64,000 bases of DNA, taken from Exiguobacterium profundum. Its GTDB lineage: Bacteria; Bacillota; Bacilli; Exiguobacteriales; Exiguobacteriaceae. Shown here in pieces: positions 8,208 through 16,742 of the stretch. The stretch's first letter is position 1. Each line of letters begins with the position of its first letter. The stretch is from the NCBI RefSeq assembly GCF_001909285.1, contig NZ_MRSV01000001.1, forward strand, positions 1,321,331 through 1,385,330, given 5' to 3'. The translations under genes and the position numbers were made by a program. The notes under the pieces are model-generated. The model searched no databases, was not told the DNA's origin, and saw only the letters and a list, made by a program, of their open reading frames with translations.

Positions 8208-9419
8208 ATGAAAATCATGAGTGTGGTTGGTATTTTGGCACTAATTGCAATCGCTTACATCTTCTCTACCAACCGTAAAGCCATCAAATGGCGCACGGTC
8301 TTGGCAGCGTTCGCTGTTCAATTTGCATTTGCATTCCTCGTCTTATATACGGCATGGGGACGTAAGGCGCTTGAATGGATCTCAAATGGGGTTCAAGCTG
8401 TCTTGAACACAGCGGGTGACGGGATTGCCTTCGTATTCGGAACAGCAGTCGGTGGCGACAACTTCGTTTTCGCATTCCAAGTCCTTCCGATTATCATCTT
8501 CATGTCATCATTAATCGCATTGCTTTACTACCTCGGCGTCATGCAGTGGGTCATCCGTATCCTCGGTACTGCCCTTGCGAAAGCACTTGGTACGTCACGT
8601 AAAGAGTCACTTTCAGCAACAGCGAACATTTTCGTCGGTCAAACGGAAGCGCCGCTTGTCATCAAGCCGTACCTTCCTACAATGACACAGTCTGAGCTCT
8701 TCGCAGTCATGGTCGGTGGACTCGCATCGGTTGCCGGATCTGTACTTGCAGGTTATGCAGCACTCGGTGTACCACTCGAATACTTGCTCGCAGCGAGCTT
8801 CATGGCAGCGCCAGCAGGTCTCTTATTCGCGAAAATTATCGTACCAGAAACAGAAGAGTACGATGACGACATCGAGATTGTAGAAGATGAAGAAGACAGA
8901 GCGGCGAACTTCGTCGATGCAGCGGCACGTGGTGCTTCTGACGGTCTCTTCCTTGCCTTGAACGTCGGTGCGATGCTTCTTGCATTCGTTTCATTGATTG
9001 CGCTCGTCAACTTGATCCTCGGTTCAGTTGGTGGACTCTTCGGATTTGATAGCTTGTCACTCGAATTGATTCTCGGTTACGTCTTCGCGCCACTTGCATT
9101 CGTGATTGGTGTACCATGGGCGGATGCTGTACAATTCGGTAGCTTCCTCGGTCAAAAACTAGTCTTGAACGAATTCGTTGCATTCTCTGAGTTTGCTCCA
9201 ATCATCGGTTCTGGTGATTTGTCAGCTCGTACAGAAGCGATGATCGCATTCGCACTTTGTGGTTTCGCAAACATCTCGTCACTCGCGATCCTTCTTGGTG
9301 GTCTTGGTGGTATGGCGCCAAACCGTCGTGGTGACATCGCACGCATGGGTGTTCTCGCGATTCTTGCAGGTACGCTTGCAAACTTGATGTCAGCTACATT
9401 GGCTGGACTTCTTCTTTAA
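8208..9419 (+). CDS. yutK: NupC-family concentrative nucleoside transporter YutK
   Basis: 403 residues with about ten hydrophobic segments, the size and pattern of bacterial concentrative nucleoside transporters, which import nucleosides with H+ or Na+. The core motif FVGQTEAPLVIKPYL and the later LNEFVAFSEFAPI followed by ALCGFANISSLAI are substrate- and ion-site signatures of the family. An acidic loop (EEYDDDIEIVEDEEDR) separates the two halves. AAAGGAG precedes ATG 8208. Substrate range (purine or pyrimidine nucleosides) cannot be read from the sequence. Confidence 0.93.
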   Translation: MKIMSVVGILALIAIAYIFSTNRKAIKWRTVLAAFAVQFAFAFLVLYTAWGRKALEWISNGVQAVLNTAGDGIAFVFGTAVGGDNFVFAFQVLPIIIFMSSLIALLYYLGVMQWVIRILGTALAKALGTSRKESLSATANIFVGQTEAPLVIKPYLPTMTQSELFAVMVGGLASVAGSVLAGYAALGVPLEYLLAASFMAAPAGLLFAKIIVPETEEYDDDIEIVEDEEDRAANFVDAAARGASDGLFLALNVGAMLLAFVSLIALVNLILGSVGGLFGFDSLSLELILGYVFAPLAFVIGVPWADAVQFGSFLGQKLVLNEFVAFSEFAPIIGSGDLSARTEAMIAFALCGFANISSLAILLGGLGGMAPNRRGDIARMGVLAILAGTLANLMSATLAGLLL

Positions 9420-9430
9420 TCGGTATAAGA

Positions 9431-9462
9431 AAACGCGATCACTTCGGTGGTCGCGTTTTTTT
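9431..9462. terminator. Bidirectional terminator
   Basis: AAACGCGATCAC / GTGGTCGCGTTT around a TTCG tetraloop, T run on the plus strand; the convergent gene ends at 9461. Confidence 0.8.
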
Positions 9463-10033
9463 AGTATGAGAAGGATGTATGTATGGTGATGTTTGGCCAC
9501 TTGGCGGACCAGTTCTTTTGCTGCAACCGCTCCAGATAGATGGGATGATTTGAAGAGTTCGAATCAAAGGGTGGTGTCGGTATAACGTGCATGTTGATCA
9601 AGTCGTGAATGCCGTGTGGGGCAGCGAGGATGAGGGAACCATCCGATTGAAGACGTACCCCGATCGCGGTGACGGTCTCAGGAAAATGTGCCAACGCATC
9701 GACCGATGAGGCATAGGGTGGAAGGTTGTTGACGTGATGCATTCTCGCTTGATTTTTGACAGACCAATGTACATCGGGGATGAGGCGGAATAATCGCTCT
9801 TCGAGTTGTTTTTCGACTGCTTCCTCTGGTTGGTTTGGGTCGAAATAAATCACATCTACATCATCTGTTTTAGTCGATGTTTCGTATCCGTGAAGGTGGT
9901 CCCAGACTTTTGAACGAATATATCCTGCACAAATCCAACAATCCGGTAAATCGAGGTTGGCGACGGCGTGGAGAAGCTTTATGAGCTCGGCGTCTTGCTT
10001 TAGAAAATGAACCAAATCCTGTTCGTCTGTCAT
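9461..10033 (-). CDS. Predicted nucleotidyltransferase (NTP_transf_6, former DUF925)
   Basis: 190 residues. WICAGYIRSKVWDHLHG followed by TDDVDVIYFD is the nucleotidyltransferase-fold pattern of the DUF925 family, where the DVDV acidic pair supplies the metal site. SSVDALAHFPETVTAIGV and HGIHDLINMHVIPTP are further family signatures. AAGGAGGGG lies before the ATG. The substrate is unknown. It stands alone between convergent yutK and upstream ribU and shows no toxin-antitoxin partner. Confidence 0.85.
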   Translation of the reverse strand: MTDEQDLVHFLKQDAELIKLLHAVANLDLPDCWICAGYIRSKVWDHLHGYETSTKTDDVDVIYFDPNQPEEAVEKQLEERLFRLIPDVHWSVKNQARMHHVNNLPPYASSVDALAHFPETVTAIGVRLQSDGSLILAAPHGIHDLINMHVIPTPPFDSNSSNHPIYLERLQQKNWSAKWPNITIHTSFSY

Positions 10034-10059
10034 GATGAATACCCCTCCTTACAATATGG

Positions 10060-10092
10060 AAAAAAAAAGCACCTAGGCAACGCCTAGATGCT
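10060..10092 (-). terminator. Terminator after ribU
   Basis: On the minus strand AGCATCTAGGC pairs with GCCTAGGTGCT (one U-G pair, GTT loop), followed by nine T. Confidence 0.8.
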
Positions 10093-10102
10093 CGTATATT
10101 GA

Positions 10103-10690
10103 TTATGCTTGAAGTTGTACGCGTTGACGTTCGATCCACGGCTTCAATTTCAAGAAGAGTGGGACGAAGAGCGCGCTGATCAAGATCGCTTTAATCAAGT
10201 TGAACGGTAAGATCCCGTAAAGGACAAGATCCGTTTTCACCGCCGGGTCGGCCATGTCTGCCATTCCGAAGAAGAAGGCGTAGGCTGGCAAGATGACGAG
10301 ATAGTTTAAGATGGCGAGGCTAAGAGCCATTGTGATTGTACCGGCAAGTAATCCAGAAGCGAGTGCTTTGTTTGACTTGCGCTTATGGTAGAACCAGGCA
10401 ACTGGGTACATGAATGCGACACCTGCGAAGAAGTTTGCGACTTCCCCGACTGGAACGCCGCCACCGTTAAAGACGTAGTACAAGACGTTTTTCAAACCGA
10501 CGACCACGACTCCTGCGAGTGGGGAAAAGACGATTCCGGCAATGAGTGCAGGAATGTCACTAAAGTCCACTTTAAGGAATGGCGGTAAAAATGGGAGTGG
10601 GAAGTTGAATAGCATGAGTACGAACGAGATCGTCCCGAGCATCGCCAAAGTCACCATTGTTGTCAGTCGTTTGTTGCGCGTAGTTTTCAT
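10103..10690 (-). CDS. ribU: Riboflavin ECF transporter substrate-binding subunit RibU
   Basis: 195 residues and about six membrane segments. Start MKTTRNKRLTTMVTLAMLG with AAAGGAGAG upstream; longer in-frame extensions run into the riboswitch leader and are not coding. LPPFLKVDFSDIPALIAG and the segment VGLKNVLYYVFNGG are RibU signatures. It captures riboflavin and works with the shared ECF energy module (two ATPases and EcfT), which is not encoded in this window. The FMN riboswitch immediately upstream confirms the substrate: transcription should stop when FMN is plentiful. Confidence 0.95.
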   Translation of the reverse strand: MKTTRNKRLTTMVTLAMLGTISFVLMLFNFPLPFLPPFLKVDFSDIPALIAGIVFSPLAGVVVVGLKNVLYYVFNGGGVPVGEVANFFAGVAFMYPVAWFYHKRKSNKALASGLLAGTITMALSLAILNYLVILPAYAFFFGMADMADPAVKTDLVLYGILPFNLIKAILISALFVPLFLKLKPWIERQRVQLQA

Positions 10691-10740
10691 CAGAATCTCT
10701 CCTTTAGGTCGCTCCTCGATGAATGGCATCCGTCGCATAT

Positions 10741-10772
10741 AAAAACCCGATTGCAATGAAGACAATCGGGAG
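10741..10772 (-). terminator. FMN riboswitch terminator (expression platform)
   Basis: On the minus strand CCCGATTG pairs with CAATCGGG followed by TTTTT. It lies between the aptamer and the ribU start. A second hairpin (GATGTTTTC / GAAAACATC with inner GTGGA / TCCAC) at about 10793-10834 lies between aptamer and terminator. Confidence 0.8.
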
Positions 10773-10857
10773 AGTTTACGCGCATACGAAAGAGATGTTT
10801 TCCGAGGTGGAAAAGTCCACGTCAAAGAAAACATCCGGATATCGGTCGGATGCCGCC

Positions 10858-10992
10858 ATCTTCTCCCATCCAGACTATACTGTCGGCTTTCGAATCTCAC
10901 GAAATCAGCAAGCAACGCCTTGCTCGCTCACGGGCTGAGAAGAATATATTCTTCAATACCGCCGGTCGGGAATTTCACCCTGCCCCGAAGAT
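10858..10992 (-). ncRNA. FMN riboswitch (RFN element)
   Basis: Read on the minus strand from 10992: ATCTTCGGGGCAGGGTGAAA, TTCCCGACCGGCGGT, then AGCCCGTGAGCGAG, GATTTCGTGAGATTCGAAAG, CCGACAGTATAGTC and GGATGGGAGAAGATG. These are the conserved blocks of the FMN aptamer in order, and the terminal CATCTTC/GAAGATG pair closes P1. It controls ribU directly downstream. Confidence 0.96.
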
Positions 10993-11093
10993 GGAACGAT
11001 TTAATTTTTTTTGTTTTTTTTTAGTTATACAAGATAATCCACAAGATGACAAGTCAATTGACTTGAATTGAAGATATATGAGGAGGAGTTCAG

Positions 11094-11450
11094 ATGATTC
11101 ATTTAACAGAGTCAGCCGCACTTCAAGTGCTAGAGATGATGAAACAGACGGAACGCCCGGATGCGCAATACTTGCGAGTGAAGGTACAAGGTGGCGGATG
11201 TACAGGACTTTCATACGGGATGGGCTTCGACGAGGAGAAGACGGACAAAGACATTCAATTCGACCATCATGGTGTCCGCGTCATCGTTGCGGAAGTGGAT
11301 CATGGGGTTGTTGATGGCCTCGAGATTGATTACAAGCAGTCGATGCTCGGTGGCGGTTTCACAATTAAAAACCCAAATGCGATTGCAACTTGCGGTTGCG
11401 GTTCGAGTTTCCGGACAGCGACGAATGCAGGTACGCCAGGAGAATGCTAA
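11094..11450 (+). CDS. yutM: A-type Fe-S carrier (HesB/IscA family) YutM
   Basis: 118 residues. Three cysteines in the A-type arrangement are visible: GGGCTGLSYGMGFDE near residue 39 and ATCGCGSSFRT near 103-105. These proteins receive Fe-S clusters from a scaffold and hand them to apo-enzymes. AGGAGG precedes ATG 11094. The Bacillus orthologue yutM lies in the same neighbourhood as yumC, as here. Confidence 0.93.
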   Translation: MIHLTESAALQVLEMMKQTERPDAQYLRVKVQGGGCTGLSYGMGFDEEKTDKDIQFDHHGVRVIVAEVDHGVVDGLEIDYKQSMLGGGFTIKNPNAIATCGCGSSFRTATNAGTPGEC

Positions 11451-11490
11451 AGAATAAGAACCGATCGCGAGTGCGATCGGTTCTTATTCT
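11451..11490. terminator. Bidirectional terminator, 18-bp perfect stem
   Basis: AGAATAAGAACCGATCGC pairs perfectly with its complement around GAGT. The stop codon of the convergent gene at 11484 lies in the stem. Confidence 0.85.
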
Positions 11491-11723
11491 TCTTCTGTCA
11501 AAATCAACCGAATGACTTTTGCAGTTACGTCGAGTTCGATGTGATGTTGCCAAGGCCGAAAGCCTGTGATTGTACACGTGTCATTCGTGATGCGGAATGA
11601 GCAGACACTCTCTTCCTCTTGGTCGAGGACAGAGTAACGACTGAAATCAGATAAGCTCTGATAGATTGCATACTGTGGTGGTAGTTCATACGTCCATCCT
11701 TTTTCTAACATGATTTGGTGCAT
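11484..11723 (-). CDS. Small hypothetical protein
   Basis: 79 residues, MHQIMLEKGWTYELPPQYAI, with AGGGGG 8 bases before the ATG; a longer version starting at 11741 lacks a site. It has no cysteine pair beyond two separated residues, no signal peptide and no membrane segment. The sequence ends in an acidic tail (LTEEE). I do not recognise the family. Its own ribosome site, shared terminator hairpin and typical codon use support a real gene. Confidence 0.65.
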   Translation of the reverse strand: MHQIMLEKGWTYELPPQYAIYQSLSDFSRYSVLDQEEESVCSFRITNDTCTITGFRPWQHHIELDVTAKVIRLILTEEE

Positions 11724-11850
11724 ATTCGAGCCCCCTAACAAGTCTTTACTTATTAGAATAGCAAGAATACGTGTAAAAGTGGTAGATTAGTCTGTTTCTT
11801 TGAAGGGAAAATGAGTAGGGACGTCATTACAAATGGGAGGATTCAGGGTC

Positions 11851-12705
11851 ATGAGAAAAGTATTGATATTCGGAGGGTCACGCTATTTCGGAAAACGGCT
11901 CGCATTGCGACTTGCTGAAGCAGGGGATGATGTGACGATTGTGACGAGAGGGCAACTACAGGTGCCGGAAGCTGAAGGGATTCGGTCTGTCAAAGGAGAC
12001 CGGCAATCGGTCGCGACGATGAAAGACTTGGCCCGCGAACGTTACGACCTCGTCTATGACAACATTTGTTTTACTCCGTATCAGGCAAAAATCGCCTCGG
12101 ATGCGTTCATGGACAAAGTCGGGAAATATGTGCTCACGTCGACGATGTCGGTCTACGCCCCTGGTCCTGATTTAAAAGAGAGCGACTTCAATCCGCTCCA
12201 TTACGAATATCATCTTGAATCCGAACATGACTACGGACAAGGGAAACGCGAGGCGGAATCATTCTTCTTCCATCGCGCCTCTTTCCCGGTGGCGACCGTA
12301 AGATTACCGATCGTGTTAGGTCCGGATGACTATACAGACCGATTGAAGTTTTATGTAGATGCAATCCGGAACGAGGAACCGGTTGTCTTGCATCACCCGG
12401 AAGCAAAGATGGGCTTCATCTCGAGTGCGGAAGCGGCCGCCTTCTTAGAATGGGTCGGTCGTGCCAATGTGACAGGACCGTTCAATGCGGCGAGTGATGG
12501 ACTCATCTCGATGGGGGCCTTGATGGAGCGAATCGGTCAACACGTCGGAAAACCCGTCCATATTATAAAAGATGGAGACTCGTCGCCGTATGATTCGGAT
12601 GTCGACTATTATATGTCGATTGCTGAGGCGAAGAAGGCGGGATTTGTGTTTACGCAACTCGATGACTGGATTGACCGGGTCATCGTTCAAACGATGAAAA
12701 GATAA
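11851..12705 (+). CDS. NAD(P)-dependent epimerase/dehydratase family protein
   Basis: 284 residues. The N-terminus MRKVLIFGGSRYFGKRLALR is a Rossmann fold of the atypical extended short-chain dehydrogenase type (GGSRYFG). STMSVYAPG supplies the Ser and Tyr of the active site region; VATVRLPIVLGPDDYTDRL is the substrate-side motif of NAD-dependent epimerases. A classical YxxxK is not evident at the usual place (YGQGKREAE carries Tyr-Gly-Gln-Gly-Lys). The substrate is unknown. GGGAGG lies 10 bases before ATG 11851, which is preferred to the in-frame ATG at 11833 that sits on the ribosome site. Confidence 0.82.
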   Translation: MRKVLIFGGSRYFGKRLALRLAEAGDDVTIVTRGQLQVPEAEGIRSVKGDRQSVATMKDLARERYDLVYDNICFTPYQAKIASDAFMDKVGKYVLTSTMSVYAPGPDLKESDFNPLHYEYHLESEHDYGQGKREAESFFFHRASFPVATVRLPIVLGPDDYTDRLKFYVDAIRNEEPVVLHHPEAKMGFISSAEAAAFLEWVGRANVTGPFNAASDGLISMGALMERIGQHVGKPVHIIKDGDSSPYDSDVDYYMSIAEAKKAGFVFTQLDDWIDRVIVQTMKR

Positions 12706-12743
12706 AAAACGCTTCTGTGGATGTGGTCCACAGAAGCGTTTTT
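12705..12743. terminator. Bidirectional terminator, 17-bp perfect stem
   Basis: AAAAACGCTTCTGTGGA / TCCACAGAAGCGTTTTT around TGTGG, between the convergent epimerase gene and yumC. Confidence 0.88.
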
Positions 12744-12745
12744 GG

Positions 12746-13723
12746 TTATTTCCCAGCAAATACAGATGTCGAGTGTTGCGGATGACGAGCAGTCGGATCC
12801 ACGAGCTGTTTCACTTGGTTGATGGCGATTGGGGCTTCACCGAAACCGGTCGCAATCAATTTTACTTTCCCTTCGTATGTCGCGATATCACCGCAAGCGA
12901 AGATGCCGGCAACGGTCGTTTCCATACGTGAATCGACACGGATTGTGTTTTTCTCGAATTCCTTTCCCCAGTTCTTGATTGGACCGAGCGATGAAACGAA
13001 TCCGTAGTTACAAATCAAATCATCGATTTCAACGATTTTTGATTCGCTTTCCTTATCTGTCAATTCGACAGATTCGATGTGTGTCTCACCAGAGAGTGAC
13101 TCGATGTTGTAAGGCGTAAGGACGTTAATCGTCGATGCCTTCATCTGTTCTACCGTATGTTCATGAGCACGGAAGCGGTCACGACGGTGAACGATGTGTA
13201 CTTCTTTTGCGATTCCTTCAAGCATGAGTGCCCAGTCGACGGCTGAATCGCCACCGCCGGCAATCATGACACGGCGATCACGGAATTTCTCCATGTTGTC
13301 AACAAAGTAATGAAGGTTGGCATAATCTTCGCAGCCATCAAGACCGAGTGGGCGGGCTGAGAAGGCACCGTTTCCGGCTGTGATGATGATGGCTTTCGTG
13401 TGATACTCTTCTTTGTTCGTCGTCAATACGAAAGTGCCGTCCTCGAGGCGTTCGACCGTTTCCACCGTTTCACCGAGGCGGTAGTCTTGTTCGAATTGAT
13501 CGGCCTGAGCTTTTAGTTGATCAATCAAGTCCTGTGCTTTCACTTTCGGGAAACCGGCAATATCATAAATATATTTTTCAGGATAGAGCGTTGATAACTG
13601 ACCACCGAGTTGCGGTAAGCTTTCAATCAACGTCGTATCGAGTTGGCGCATGCCTGCATAAAATGCGGTGAACAGTCCGACTGGGCCGCCACCGATGATG
13701 ATTACATCTTTCGTCGTCTTCAT
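12746..13723 (-). CDS. yumC: Ferredoxin/flavodoxin-NADP+ reductase, thioredoxin reductase-like (YumC)
   Basis: 325 residues, starting [20 protein letters not shown] with GAGGAGG upstream. FAD-binding GGGPVG at the N-terminus, NADPH-binding [14 protein letters not shown] near residue 155 and C-terminal FAD motif [14 protein letters not shown]. The redox-active CxxC of thioredoxin reductases is absent, which is the hallmark of the YumC-type reductase. It moves electrons between NADPH and ferredoxin or flavodoxin. A flavodoxin that could be its partner is encoded at 30898, inside the ribonucleotide reductase operon. Confidence 0.94.
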   Translation of the reverse strand: MKTTKDVIIIGGGPVGLFTAFYAGMRQLDTTLIESLPQLGGQLSTLYPEKYIYDIAGFPKVKAQDLIDQLKAQADQFEQDYRLGETVETVERLEDGTFVLTTNKEEYHTKAIIITAGNGAFSARPLGLDGCEDYANLHYFVDNMEKFRDRRVMIAGGGDSAVDWALMLEGIAKEVHIVHRRDRFRAHEHTVEQMKASTINVLTPYNIESLSGETHIESVELTDKESESKIVEIDDLICNYGFVSSLGPIKNWGKEFEKNTIRVDSRMETTVAGIFACGDIATYEGKVKLIATGFGEAPIAINQVKQLVDPTARHPQHSTSVFAGK

Positions 13724-13835
13724 CGAATTCCTCCTCAAAGCGTATACATCTATTATAGAGAGTTTATTGAATTAAATCCATTCAGTACAAACATGCAACA
13801 CTTTCAAAAAAAATTCAAGAAGATAAGCTTTTCCA

Positions 13836-13892
13836 TTGAGAATTCAAATTAAAGAGCGTACAATGAAACAGAAGCAATTGTGAACAGATGTT
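13836..13892 (+). promoter_or_regulatory. ndh promoter with candidate Rex operator
   Basis: TTGAGA (13836-13841), 17 bases, TACAAT (13859-13864). From about 13874 the sequence ATTGTGAACAGATGTTGAAC carries the Rex half-site TTGTGAA and an imperfect inverted partner; a second ATTGTGAAC follows at about 13909. Rex repression of ndh by low NADH/NAD+ is established in Bacillus; the site here is inference from half-site similarity. Confidence 0.5.
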
Positions 13893-13986
13893 GAACAAGA
13901 ATAGGCTTTATTGTGAACGTCTATGTGAAGAAACACACAACATAGTTGTTCAAAAAAACAAAATTTTAAACAAGGTGGAAATGAAC

Positions 13987-15198
13987 ATGAAACGACCTAA
14001 CATTGTTATTCTTGGTGCGGGCTTCGGTGGACTCATCACAGCCGTCAACCTTCAAAAGACACTCGCTGCAGGTGATGCGAACATTACGCTTATCAACAAG
14101 CATGATTATCACTACCAAACGACATGGCTTCACGAACCAGCTGCTGGAACGATGAACCCAGACCAAGCACGCATCTACATTAACGATATTGTGAACCCGT
14201 CACGTGTGAAACTTGTCAAAGGGATCGTCGATCGCGTCGATACTGCTGCGAAACAAGTTACACTCGAAGATGGTTCAGTTGTCGAATACGACTATGTCGT
14301 CATCGGTCTTGGCGGTGTACCTGAAACGTTCGGTATCCCAGGCTTGAAAGAAAATGCGATGACAATCAGCTCGTTGAACAGTGTTCGTAAAATCAAAGAG
14401 CACATCGAATATTCATTCGCTCAATATAAAACAAATGGTTCTTCTGACAATTCGTTCGTGACGATCGTTGTCGGTGGTGCTGGATTCACAGGAATCGAAT
14501 TCCTCGGTGAAATCGTCAACCGGATTCCAGAGCTTTGCAAACAATATGACGTTCCACGCGAAGCGGTTCGCATCGTCAACATTGAAGCAGCACCAACAGT
14601 TCTTCCTGGTTTCGACCCAGAACTCACAACGTACGCACAGAAATGGTTGGAACGTAACGGTGTCGAGATGAAACTTGGTAACGGAATCAAAGGTGTCGAG
14701 CCAGGTGTGGTGACATTCGGTCCACTTCAAGGTGACACGACAGAAACGATTCGTGCCAACACGATCATCTGGACAGGTGGCGTAAGTGGTAGCCCGATCA
14801 TCAAAAAATCAGGATTTGAAGCGGTCCGTAACCGTGTCATGGTAGAAGCGGACAACCGTGCACCAGGTCACGACAACGTCTTCATCATCGGTGACTGCTC
14901 AGCGGTCATGGATCCTGCATCAAACCGTCCATACCCACCGACGGCACAAATCGCGACACAACAAGCACACAACGTTGCAAAAAACATTGCAGCGCTCATC
15001 AATGGAAAATCGACATCGAAGTTCACTTACGAGAGCAAGGGAACGGTCGCTTCACTCGGACATAACGATGGAATCGGAATCGTGATGGGCAAGAAGATCT
15101 TCGGTCGCAACGCTTCGTTCATGAAAAAAGTCATCGACAACAAACACTTCATCGAATTGAAAAAGTACGGACTCGTCCTTAAAAAAGGGAAGTTCTAA
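13987..15198 (+). CDS. ndh: Type II NADH:quinone dehydrogenase (NDH-2)
   Basis: 403 residues. MKRPNIVILGAGFGGLITAV binds FAD, VTIVVGGAGFTGIEFLGEI binds NADH, and VFIIGDCSAVMDP is the FAD-contact motif near residue 300, followed by YPPTAQIATQQA, the quinone-side signature of NDH-2. A C-terminal basic amphipathic stretch is the likely membrane anchor. It oxidises NADH without pumping protons. ATG 13987 lies 8 bases after AAGGTGG; the ATG at 13981 is too close and the frame extending to 13888 runs through the promoter leader. Confidence 0.94.
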   Translation: MKRPNIVILGAGFGGLITAVNLQKTLAAGDANITLINKHDYHYQTTWLHEPAAGTMNPDQARIYINDIVNPSRVKLVKGIVDRVDTAAKQVTLEDGSVVEYDYVVIGLGGVPETFGIPGLKENAMTISSLNSVRKIKEHIEYSFAQYKTNGSSDNSFVTIVVGGAGFTGIEFLGEIVNRIPELCKQYDVPREAVRIVNIEAAPTVLPGFDPELTTYAQKWLERNGVEMKLGNGIKGVEPGVVTFGPLQGDTTETIRANTIIWTGGVSGSPIIKKSGFEAVRNRVMVEADNRAPGHDNVFIIGDCSAVMDPASNRPYPPTAQIATQQAHNVAKNIAALINGKSTSKFTYESKGTVASLGHNDGIGIVMGKKIFGRNASFMKKVIDNKHFIELKKYGLVLKKGKF

Positions 15199-15210
15199 TT
15201 TCATGATTGC

Positions 15211-15244
15211 ACAGCTCGTTCTATCTCAGAACGGGCTGTTTTTC
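15211..15244 (+). terminator. Terminator after ndh
   Basis: ACAGCTCGTTCT / AGAACGGGCTGT (one U-G pair) then TTTTTC. Confidence 0.8.
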
Positions 15245-15324
15245 TTTCGAAATTGTCATAGGAAGTTCTTTGACCTCGTTGGTCGAAATTTTGTATAATG
15301 AAGAGCGGACAAGGGGGGCAATAC

Positions 15325-15642
15325 ATGCATATTATCCAAGCAGTCATTGGAGCCGTTTTATATATGACGATTTTTTTCAGTATCGGCTTCATCTTGAATA
15401 TGTTACTTAAAAAGACATGGACACTTGTGTTCATTTATCCGATTTTTGTCATCATGATGATTGATAATGTCAAACTTTCGAGTTACGTGACCGAGACATC
15501 GACCGCGCTTACGAGTGTCTATGAAGGACTCGTCGGGTTGCAACTTCTCGATTTATTCATGCTCGGCTTTGGATTGCTCGGTGCAATTCTAGCTGGTGTG
15601 ACGATTCGTTTCTTACGAAAGAGCGGTTATTCAATGTTTTAA
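15325..15642 (+). CDS. yuiB: Small integral membrane protein YuiB
   Basis: 105 residues with three hydrophobic segments (residues about 5-30, 35-50 and 75-95) and the ending TIRFLRKSGYSMF. The pattern GFILNMLLKKTW...YPIFVIMMIDNVKLSSYV matches the YuiB family of Bacillales. Function unknown. ATG 15325 has AAGGGGGG upstream; the in-frame ATG at 15298 does not. It follows ndh as in related genomes (yumB-yui region). Confidence 0.82.
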   Translation: MHIIQAVIGAVLYMTIFFSIGFILNMLLKKTWTLVFIYPIFVIMMIDNVKLSSYVTETSTALTSVYEGLVGLQLLDLFMLGFGLLGAILAGVTIRFLRKSGYSMF

Positions 15643-15644
15643 TT

Positions 15645-15669
15645 GGCGACAGAAATGTTCGCCTTTTTT
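15645..15669 (+). terminator. Terminator after yuiB
   Basis: GGCGA-CA / TG-TTCGCC with a GAAA loop and six T. Confidence 0.75.
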
Positions 15670-15740
15670 GTTTTGTCTTTACTTTTTTAGGGCATGAACC
15701 GATATACTAGATAGCGAAACGATTTTTAGTAAGGGATGCG

Positions 15741-16592
15741 ATGCGAATGACATTACCGATGTATACGATCAAAAAAGTGTTGAATAATAGCGTTGTCATT
15801 TGTCAACATGATACGGATCCGGAAGTCATTCTACTCGGGAAGGGGATTGGCTTTGGAAAAAAACCAGGCGACCTCGTCGACCCGGCCAGCGTCCCGGAGA
15901 AAGTGTATCAACTGACAGATAAAGAAGAGCAATCACAATATCAGGAACTCGTCAAACATGTCGACGAGGACTTCATTGCATTCATGCAAGAGATTGTTGG
16001 CTTTATTGAGACGAGTACGGGCAAGAAAGTCGATGAGCACATCCATATCGGTTTGACCGATCACTTGTTCTTCACGATGAAGCGAATCGAACAAGGGATG
16101 GAAGTGACGAATCCGTTTTTACTCGAGACGGAATCACTTTACCCAAACGAGTTTGCGCTCGCGGAACGGATTGTCGATATGTTCCATGAACGATTGAACG
16201 TTTTGCTCCCGGATGCGGAAACAGGGTTTATCGCCCTTCATATTCACTCGGCGACGACGTTCAAAAACGTCCTCGAGGTCAACCGTCATAATCAAATCAT
16301 CGGGCAAATTGTTCAGACGATTGAGAGTCGTTTGAACGTGAAAATGGACCGGACATCACTCGATTATAAGCGCTTACTTCGGCACTTAAGGTACGCCGTT
16401 GAGCGGGTCGCGACAGGTGAGACGGTCGAGGCACCACAAAAAATTGAAAAGGTGTTGCGCGACGAATATCCGCTATGCTATAGTACTGCTTGGGAGCTGA
16501 TGGGCATCATGGAACGCGAATTAAAGCGTCCCGTCCCACGAGGTGAAGCGACATATTTGACGATGCATCTCCAGCGCCTAACAAGTAGATAA
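15741..16592 (+). CDS. glcT: Transcriptional antiterminator GlcT (BglG/SacY family)
   Basis: 283 residues. An N-terminal RNA-binding CAT domain (YTIKKVLNNSVVICQHD...GKGIGFGKKPGD) is followed by two PRD regulation domains, with the usual phosphorylatable histidines near HIHIGLTDHLFF (PRD1) and ALHIHSATTF and MHLQRL (PRD2). GlcT binds the ptsG leader RNA and prevents termination when glucose transport leaves the permease unphosphorylated. Its binding site and the ptsG-like permease lie immediately downstream, so the substrate assignment is strong. AAGGG lies 5 bases before ATG 15741; ATG 15747 is an alternative. Confidence 0.94.
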   Translation: MRMTLPMYTIKKVLNNSVVICQHDTDPEVILLGKGIGFGKKPGDLVDPASVPEKVYQLTDKEEQSQYQELVKHVDEDFIAFMQEIVGFIETSTGKKVDEHIHIGLTDHLFFTMKRIEQGMEVTNPFLLETESLYPNEFALAERIVDMFHERLNVLLPDAETGFIALHIHSATTFKNVLEVNRHNQIIGQIVQTIESRLNVKMDRTSLDYKRLLRHLRYAVERVATGETVEAPQKIEKVLRDEYPLCYSTAWELMGIMERELKRPVPRGEATYLTMHLQRLTSR

Positions 16593-16609
16593 ATGATACC
16601 ACGTGTCTT

Positions 16610-16715
16610 ACGTGTTACTGATTCGATCAGGCATGAGTAAGGAGTGGAACGTTATGTGATGTCTCCATTGGGAGAGGTCTACGTTCTATCCTTATTCATG
16701 CCTTTTCTGTTTTTA
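16610..16715 (+). promoter_or_regulatory. GlcT antiterminator target (RAT) overlapping the ptsG leader terminator
   Basis: ACGTGTTACTGATTCGATCA (from 16610) followed by GGCATGAG matches the known ribonucleic antiterminator of the Bacillus ptsG leader. The end of it, AGGCATGAGTAAGGA from 16629, pairs with TCCTTATTCATGCCT ending at 16703, enclosing an inner GAACGT / ACGTTC stem, and the hairpin is followed by TTTTCTGTTTTT. The two structures share 16629-16638 and are mutually exclusive, which is the antitermination switch. Confidence 0.92.
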
Positions 16716-16728
16716 TAAACGTGATTTA

Positions 16729-16742
16729 TGAAAACGTTTAGA
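16729..16742 (+). promoter_or_regulatory. cre-like site upstream of ptsG
   Basis: TGAAAACGTTTAGA differs at one conserved position from the catabolite-responsive element pattern TGWNANCGNTNWCA. It lies downstream of the leader terminator. GGTTGTCTGAC follows at 16749-16759, the same 11-mer as upstream of yutK. Confidence 0.45.

Noticed and set aside
10691-10915. N-terminal extension of ribU
   Set aside because: It covers the FMN riboswitch expression platform; the ribosome site before 10690 defines the start.
13888-13986. N-terminal extension of ndh from 13888
   Set aside because: The extension reads through the promoter leader and Rex-like half-sites and has no ribosome site; ATG 13987 is correctly spaced.
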